The notes under the pieces: generated by a model
What the model was told of the DNA's origin: nothing
Seen by the model: only the letters and a program-made list of their open reading frames with translations
Database searches by the model: none
Origin: Mesobacterium_A hydrothermale
Lineage (GTDB): Bacteria > Pseudomonadota > Alphaproteobacteria > Rhodobacterales > Rhodobacteraceae
Reading direction: 5' to 3'
Assembly (NCBI RefSeq): GCF_035818635.1
Contig: NZ_JAYLLH010000023.1
Location: 1 to 64,000, forward strand
Length of the DNA: 64,000 nt
Part shown: positions 59,021-64,000 of the stretch, one piece after another
How the letters are laid out: every line of letters begins with the position of its first letter
Position numbering within the stretch: position 1 is the first letter of the stretch
Made by a program: the position numbers and the translations under genes

Positions 59021-61372
59021 ATGTTGAATATCCAGATGATCCGGAACAAGCTGCCGTTGATGTTCCTGTCAATCTCCGCAGCGATCTGCCTGGCGTTGGT
59101 TCTTCTGGCGCAGAATACACTGCGTGACGCCACGCGTTCGCAGCTTGAATTGACGATGGAGAGCTTTGCGCAGGGCAAACAGGAGCTTCTGCAGGACTGG
59201 TTCGACAATATCGCCCTGGAAATGGGACTGTTGTCTGCCGATCCCTTTGTTCGCGATCAGGTCAGCGCGCTGGATCAGGCCTTTGCCGCCCTTGGGCCGG
59301 GCCGGGTCGGGCGACTGCAACGGCGTTATATCACGGAAAACCCGTTCCCGGCGGGGCGGCGGCATGAATTCAGCCAGGCCCGGACCGGCGACGGCTATGA
59401 TCTTCTGCATGCGCAGACCCACGCTTATCTGCGCCGGTTGGTCGACGAGCAGGGATACTATGACGTTTTCCTGATCAACGCCTCTGGCGATGTCATCTAC
59501 ACCGTTTTCAAAGAACTTGATTTCGCAAGCAACCTGGTCTCGGGGGAATTCAAAGCCTCGGGCCTGGCGCGGGCCTTTGCCACCGCGATGACGCTGGGCG
59601 ACGGTGAAATCGCCTTTGACAGCTTTGCCTCTTACGCGCCCAGCAACGGTGATCCGGCGGCTTTTGTCGCGACACCGCTGTTCGATGCATCCGGGCAACG
59701 GTCCGGTGTGCTGGCGGTGCAATTGCCGATCGACCGGATCGCAGCCATCCTGTCGACCCCCGATTGGCTGGGTGAAAAAGGCAAGGTTTTCCTGCTGGAC
59801 AGCGCTGGTCGCCTGAACAGCGAACTGGGGGCCGACAGCACTTTCGGCCTGCTGGACATATTACCGGCCACCACTGCCATTGCAAATGCGCTGGCAGGCA
59901 CCGAAGGCTATGTTGATGACGTAACCGGAATCGACGGCAACGCGGTTGCGACCTTCACCACCAGCGCCCGGTTCCAGAACGCGACCTGGACCATGGTTGT
60001 CGAAGGCGACCGCCCGTTTCTTTACAACAGCCTGCAGGCACTGCGGTCGCGGATGAGCTGGGTATCCCTTGCGATTGCCGCGATCATGGGTGCAATCGGC
60101 TTGTTCCTGGCTCGCCACGTCAGCAAACCACTGGACAATATCGGCGCTGCGATGAACCGCATCCAGGCCGGAGACTATGATAACGACATCGCCGAGGCCA
60201 AGCGCAAGGACGAATTCGGCCTGATCGGCCGCAACCTTCAGGAATTCACCCAAAGCCTGTCGCTTGCCCGCGACCGCGAATGCCAGGAACAGGAACGTGC
60301 GCGGGAACAGGCAGAGGTCGTCGAGAAACTGACCGAAGGGCTGACACGTCTGCGCGACGGCGACCTGGGCTTCAACATCCAGGCGCCGTTCCCGCCTGCG
60401 TACGAGCGGCTGCGCATCGACTTCAACAAGTCCATGGAAACGCTGAACCATGCGCTGTCGCAGGTGGTCGATTCCGCCGACAGCATTCGCGGTGGATCGC
60501 AGGAAATCTCTCAGGCTGCGGATGACCTGTCGAACCGAACGGAAAACCAGGCCGCGACGCTGGAACAGACCGCGGCGGCGCTTGATGAACTGACCGCCAG
60601 CGTGAAATCGGCGGCGGAAGGGGCGAAATCGGTTGAAACCATCGTCTCTGAAGCCAAGGAAGAGGCCACTGCAAGCGGATTCGTCGTGCGTGATGCGGTC
60701 GATGCAATGAATGAAATCGAAGCCTCATCGGAACAGATTTCCCAGATCATCGGGGTGATCGACGATATCGCCTTTCAGACCAACCTGCTGGCACTGAACG
60801 CAGGGGTCGAGGCCGCCCGCGCGGGCGAAGCTGGCAAGGGGTTTTCGGTCGTCGCCTCCGAAGTGCGGGCATTGGCGCAGCGCTCATCCGAGGCCGCACA
60901 TGAAATCAAGGCCCTGATCAGCGGGAGTACCCAACAGGTAGAGAAAGGCGTCGATCTGGTGGGCAAGACCGGTATCGCATTGAAATCTATCGTGGACCGG
61001 GTCAATCACATTGCCGAACTGGTGTCCGACATCGCATCGGGCGCGGCGGAACAGTCCACTGGACTGGGCGAAATCAACATCGGCGTGAACCAGTTGGACC
61101 AAGTGACCCAACAAAACGCCGCAATGGTCGAACAGGCTACCGCGGCCAGCCACATCCTACTACGCGACACATCGATCCTGTCCGATCTCGTGGCCAACTT
61201 CAACATCCGGACAGAGCGGCACGCCGATAGCTCGGAAGATGCAGAAGTTCAGCCCGAGACCGCGCCGTCGCTGGTGCATGACGACATCGTGCTGATCGAT
61301 CCCAAACCGATTCTGGTAGAGCCGCGCCAAGCTGCGACAGGCACTGTCATGAGCGGATGGCAGGATTTCTGA
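59021..61372 (+). CDS. Methyl-accepting chemotaxis protein with dCache-like sensor
   Basis: A 783-residue transmembrane receptor. TM1 is at about residues 11-31, a ~310-residue periplasmic sensor (Cache-like, with YYDVFLINASGDVIYTV) follows, TM2 is near 345-365, then HAMP (SKPLDNIGAAMNRIQAGDYDNDI) and a second HAMP-like linker (residues ~440-480). The signalling tip is DIAFQTNLLALNAGVEAARAGEAGKGFSVVASEVR near 585-620. The C-terminal pentapeptide GWQDF fits the xWxxF tether for CheR/CheB. AAGGA precedes the ATG. Ligand unknown. Confidence 0.93.
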   Translation: MLNIQMIRNKLPLMFLSISAAICLALVLLAQNTLRDATRSQLELTMESFAQGKQELLQDWFDNIALEMGLLSADPFVRDQVSALDQAFAALGPGRVGRLQRRYITENPFPAGRRHEFSQARTGDGYDLLHAQTHAYLRRLVDEQGYYDVFLINASGDVIYTVFKELDFASNLVSGEFKASGLARAFATAMTLGDGEIAFDSFASYAPSNGDPAAFVATPLFDASGQRSGVLAVQLPIDRIAAILSTPDWLGEKGKVFLLDSAGRLNSELGADSTFGLLDILPATTAIANALAGTEGYVDDVTGIDGNAVATFTTSARFQNATWTMVVEGDRPFLYNSLQALRSRMSWVSLAIAAIMGAIGLFLARHVSKPLDNIGAAMNRIQAGDYDNDIAEAKRKDEFGLIGRNLQEFTQSLSLARDRECQEQERAREQAEVVEKLTEGLTRLRDGDLGFNIQAPFPPAYERLRIDFNKSMETLNHALSQVVDSADSIRGGSQEISQAADDLSNRTENQAATLEQTAAALDELTASVKSAAEGAKSVETIVSEAKEEATASGFVVRDAVDAMNEIEASSEQISQIIGVIDDIAFQTNLLALNAGVEAARAGEAGKGFSVVASEVRALAQRSSEAAHEIKALISGSTQQVEKGVDLVGKTGIALKSIVDRVNHIAELVSDIASGAAEQSTGLGEINIGVNQLDQVTQQNAAMVEQATAASHILLRDTSILSDLVANFNIRTERHADSSEDAEVQPETAPSLVHDDIVLIDPKPILVEPRQAATGTVMSGWQDF

Positions 61373-61392
61373 AGATATTTTTCAGGGGGGAT

Positions 61393-62391
61393 ATGACGTT
61401 GGCACATATATCGCTGGTACTGGCCGTCACCGATGGCGCCACCCGCAGCAAATTGAAGGACCTGCTGGCCCGAATGCCCGAAATGCGCCTGGCCGCGGCA
61501 ACGCAGAACCTGATGGAAACCTTTGCCGCGGTGGAAGAAACCCAGCCTCAGGCGGTTCTGATTTCCCATGCCATGACCCGGTTCCCGGAATTTGAAGTGA
61601 TGCGCGGGCTGTTCAGTGCAATGGGTATCCGCTGGATCATGCTGGAAGACCGCGCAACGCCGCAGCAGCGTGCCAAGGCGGGTCTGTTCCCGATTGATAT
61701 CAGTACAGATATCGAAACGATTCACGGTCAGTTGAAAGCGGTACTGCGAAACCGCTCGGCCCCTTCGGCCCACACCCGCCGCACCGTTCAGATGCCGCGG
61801 ACAAGACCCGGGGCGCTGATCCTGATCGGGGCATCGACCGGCGGCGTCGATGCCCTGAGCCGCGTTCTGGGTGCCTTTCCCGCCAATTGTCCACCCACCT
61901 TCGCCGTGCAGCACACGGGTCGAGGTTTCGGCGAAGGACTGGTGCGCCTGCTGGATCGGCAATGCGCGGCGAATGTGATCTCCGCAAGCGATGGCGCGGA
62001 TGTCGGGCCCGGGACGATTTGCATCGGGGCCGGGCTGCAACACCACCTTGCCGTGGACAGCCAGGACGGGGTTCGTGCCCGACTGATGACGGGTGGCGCA
62101 GTGTCCGGGCACAGGCCCTCTGTCGATGTGCTCTTTCGTTCCGCTTTGCCGGTAGCACGCAAAACCGTCGCGGCATTGTTGACCGGTATGGGGCGCGACG
62201 GGGCCGACGGACTGCTGGCGCTGCACGAAAACGGCGCCCGAACGGTCTGCCAGGACGAAGAGACTTCGGTGGTTTACGGCATGCCCCGCGCCGCGGCCGA
62301 ACTGGGGGCGGCTGACGAACAGGTGCCGCTGAACCGGATTGCCGAAAGACTGCTTTCGCTTGCCGCCCAACCCGGCGAGGTCGGGGTATGA
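61393..62391 (+). CDS. cheB: Chemotaxis methylesterase CheB with degenerate receiver
   Basis: A 332-residue CheB. The C-terminal methylesterase domain is intact: Ser148 in GASTGG, His174 in VQHTG and Asp269 in GMGRDGADG form the triad. The N-terminal ~118 residues look like a receiver fold but the phospho-acceptor segment reads LISHAMTRFP (Ser58 in place of Asp), and only one of the paired acidic residues (Asp14) is present. It may thus be constitutive or regulated by another input. AGGGGGG before ATG at 61393 supports this start. The ORF start at 61357 overlaps the MCP gene. Confidence 0.9.
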   Translation: MTLAHISLVLAVTDGATRSKLKDLLARMPEMRLAAATQNLMETFAAVEETQPQAVLISHAMTRFPEFEVMRGLFSAMGIRWIMLEDRATPQQRAKAGLFPIDISTDIETIHGQLKAVLRNRSAPSAHTRRTVQMPRTRPGALILIGASTGGVDALSRVLGAFPANCPPTFAVQHTGRGFGEGLVRLLDRQCAANVISASDGADVGPGTICIGAGLQHHLAVDSQDGVRARLMTGGAVSGHRPSVDVLFRSALPVARKTVAALLTGMGRDGADGLLALHENGARTVCQDEETSVVYGMPRAAAELGAADEQVPLNRIAERLLSLAAQPGEVGV

Positions 62392-62939
62392 CGGCGCGTT
62401 CCAGCCTGGCCCCGCGCGGCAGTACGATCACGGTCGTTCAGGGGGAATTTCGCATCAGCGACGATCCACATGTGGTGCTGTCCACGGTACTGGGCAGTTG
62501 CGTTGCTGTGTGCCTGTACGATCCGACTGTGCACAAGGGCGGCATGAACCATTTCCTGCTGCCGGAACGTGCCGGGGCCTGCAAATCCGACATCCGTTTT
62601 GGCGCACATGCAATGGAATTGCTGATCAACGGTCTGCTCAAGATCGGGGGGCGGCGCGAAACCCTGCGGGCCAAGGTCTTTGGCGGCAGTTCGATGGCCA
62701 CCAATCTGCGCGATATCGGCCAGTCCAACGCGGAATTCGCCAAGTCGTTTTTGCACAACGAAAACATTCCCGTCGTCAGCGAGTCCCTCGGTGGCACCCT
62801 GGCGCGGCGGGTGCGGTTCTGGCCGGTCACGGGACGGGCCAAGATGCTGCTGATCCCCAACAGCCCGGACCTGCAAAGCCCGGCCTCTCCACGACCATTG
62901 CCCATGCAATCACCTGTCGAGTCTGTCACCCTGTTCTGA
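62388..62939 (+). CDS. cheD: Chemoreceptor glutamine deamidase CheD
   Basis: A 183-residue CheD that deamidates receptor glutamines. The catalytic triad residues are Cys38 (GSCVAVCLYD), His55 (GGMNHFLLP) and the Thr/Ser in FGGSSM (Ser). AHAMELLINGLLKIGGRRE is the conserved helix. Its start overlaps the cheB stop as ATGA. With CheB and CheR it sets receptor modification. The C-terminal ~30 residues (SPASPRPLPMQS) are a flexible tail beyond the domain. Confidence 0.95.
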   Translation: MTARSSLAPRGSTITVVQGEFRISDDPHVVLSTVLGSCVAVCLYDPTVHKGGMNHFLLPERAGACKSDIRFGAHAMELLINGLLKIGGRRETLRAKVFGGSSMATNLRDIGQSNAEFAKSFLHNENIPVVSESLGGTLARRVRFWPVTGRAKMLLIPNSPDLQSPASPRPLPMQSPVESVTLF

Positions 62940-63020
62940 GCCTGTTGCGGCCTTCCCCCTTCTTGGCAAACCTGCCATAGTACGAGACCAACGACCCACA
63001 AGAACAAAGAGCAGACCCGC

Positions 63021-64000
63021 ATGGCCGAAGACCTGCTTGCCGCCGCTGACGGTGGCGACTACGACGCCTCCTCTATCGAGGTCCTGGAAGGGCTGGAACC
63101 GGTCCGCAAACGGCCGGGCATGTATATTGGCGGCACCGATGAACGCGCGCTGCATCACCTTGTGGCCGAGGTGCTCGATAACTCCATGGACGAGGCGGTG
63201 GCGGGCCACGCCAACCGGATCGAGGTAGAACTGCACGAAGATCATTCGATCACCATCCGCGACAACGGACGCGGCATCCCGATCGATCCGCACCCGAAAT
63301 TCCCCGGAAAATCCGCGCTGGAAGTGATCCTTTGCACGCTGCACGCAGGCGGCAAGTTTTCCGGCAAGGCCTACGAAACCTCGGGCGGTCTGCACGGTGT
63401 CGGTGCCTCGGTCGTGAATGCGCTGTCCGACAACATGGTCGTGCAGGTCGCGCGCAACCGCGAACTGTTCGAACAAAGGTTTTCGCGCGGCATCCCGCAA
63501 GGCCCGGTCGAGAAGGTCGGACAGGCACCCAACCGGCGCGGCACCACCACGACCTTTCATCCCGACGAAGAAATCTTTGGCCACCACCGGTTCAAACCGG
63601 CACGGCTGTTCAAGATGGTGCGTTCCAAGGCCTACCTCTTCTCAGGGGTCGAAATTCGGTGGAAATCCGCCATTGACGACAAGGAAACCCCGGTCGAAGC
63701 GACGTTTCATTTTCCCGGGGGTCTTTCGGATTATCTGGTCGAAACGCTTGGCGGGGCCAGCACTTATGCCGACAAGCCCTTTGCCGGGGTCGTGGATTTC
63801 AAGGAAAAATTCGATACGCCCGGCAAAGTCGAGTGGGCGATCAACTGGACACCATCGCGCGACGGCTTCATCCAGTCCTATTGCAATACCGTCCCGACGC
63901 CCGAAGGGGGCACGCACGAGGCCGGGTTCTGGGCTGCGATCCTGAAGGGGATTCGCGCCTATGGCGAATTGGTCAACAACAAGAAAGCCGCGCAGATCAC
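63021..64000 (+). CDS. parE: DNA topoisomerase IV subunit B (partial, runs off window)
   Basis: The 5' part (326 codons) of an ATPase subunit of topoisomerase IV, which decatenates replicated chromosomes. VLEGLEPVRKRPGMYIGG (near 22), EVLDNSMDEAVAGHANRIEV (ATP-Mg Asn), IRDNGRGIPID and HAGGKFSGKAYETSGGLHGVGASVVNALS (ATP lid) are visible. The FPGKSALEVILCTLHAGGKF segment fits ParE better than GyrB. The ATG at 63021 is 81 bases after cheD. The gene continues beyond 64000. Confidence 0.93.
   Translation, partial: MAEDLLAAADGGDYDASSIEVLEGLEPVRKRPGMYIGGTDERALHHLVAEVLDNSMDEAVAGHANRIEVELHEDHSITIRDNGRGIPIDPHPKFPGKSALEVILCTLHAGGKFSGKAYETSGGLHGVGASVVNALSDNMVVQVARNRELFEQRFSRGIPQGPVEKVGQAPNRRGTTTTFHPDEEIFGHHRFKPARLFKMVRSKAYLFSGVEIRWKSAIDDKETPVEATFHFPGGLSDYLVETLGGASTYADKPFAGVVDFKEKFDTPGKVEWAINWTPSRDGFIQSYCNTVPTPEGGTHEAGFWAAILKGIRAYGELVNNKKAAQI

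Noticed and set aside
1..64000. CRISPR arrays, tRNA, rRNA, insertion sequences, prophage
   Set aside because: No regular direct-repeat array, no tRNA-like T-arm and acceptor ends, no rRNA stretch, no transposase or integrase, and no phage genes were found.

Overview
The window is 64 kb of a GC-rich alphaproteobacterial chromosome, most likely a Rhodobacteraceae (Roseobacter-group) bacterium. The evidence is the gene content and synteny: DmdB/DmdC-like acyl-CoA enzymes, a LiuR-like MerR regulator in front of a beta-oxidation operon, a STAS-CheY-CheA-CheW-CheR chemotaxis operon running into parE, and a GC-rich intergenic repeat in several copies. No rRNA, tRNA, CRISPR array, insertion sequence or prophage was seen. 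About 65 protein genes are supported, in tight operons with many 1-8 base overlaps.

Layout. 0-9.8 kb: housekeeping and orphan genes: an alpha/beta hydrolase, a LysR regulator, a small lipoprotein, a YedK-type SRAP protein, a methyltransferase, a GFA-family zinc protein, a secreted 5'-nucleotidase, then DUF952-pyrD-arsC. 9.9-19.2 kb (minus strand): a beta-oxidation operon (fadB-type enzyme, NTF2-like protein, thiolase, GST, LCAD-like acyl-CoA dehydrogenase, a 70-residue RHH-like protein, DmdC-like dehydrogenase) under a LiuR-like MerR regulator, with a second MerR gene upstream. 19.3-25.8 kb: two hotdog thioesterases, a MATE transporter, a sulfotransferase, a VOC protein, a DmdB-like acyl-CoA synthetase and a membrane protein resembling an M48 peptidase without its zinc site. 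25.9-34.5 kb: a SPOR-domain protein, the nucleoside salvage operon cdd-deoA-deoB-add-upp, and divergent maeB.

34.5-42.7 kb is a homoprotocatechuate (3,4-dihydroxyphenylacetate) meta-cleavage cluster, hpaF-hpaE-extradiol dioxygenase-aromatic amino acid decarboxylase-hpaG-hpaH-hpaD-VOC, divergent from hpaR. It carries two unrelated ring-cleavage dioxygenases, both with intact metal ligands, a decarboxylase translationally coupled to hpaG, and an HpaF whose catalytic Pro-1 is replaced by Ala. hpaBC and hpaI are not in the window. 42.8-47.7 kb is a run of four exported proteins: a caspase-like protease, an OmpA-like protein and two ClpP-fold SPGG proteins. 47.8-54 kb holds a phosphoesterase, a LuxR solo with a divergent ligand pocket, and a DevA/MacB-type ABC exporter with its adaptor. 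54.2-62.9 kb is a complete chemotaxis operon whose CheB has a receiver-like domain lacking the phospho-acceptor Asp. The window ends inside parE.

Most interesting: the double-dioxygenase/decarboxylase hpa cluster, the four-gene periplasmic caspase/OmpA/ClpP-fold island, the pseudo-receiver CheB, and a dispersed intergenic element (seven copies). Functional statements rest on motifs and remembered family knowledge; no database search was possible.
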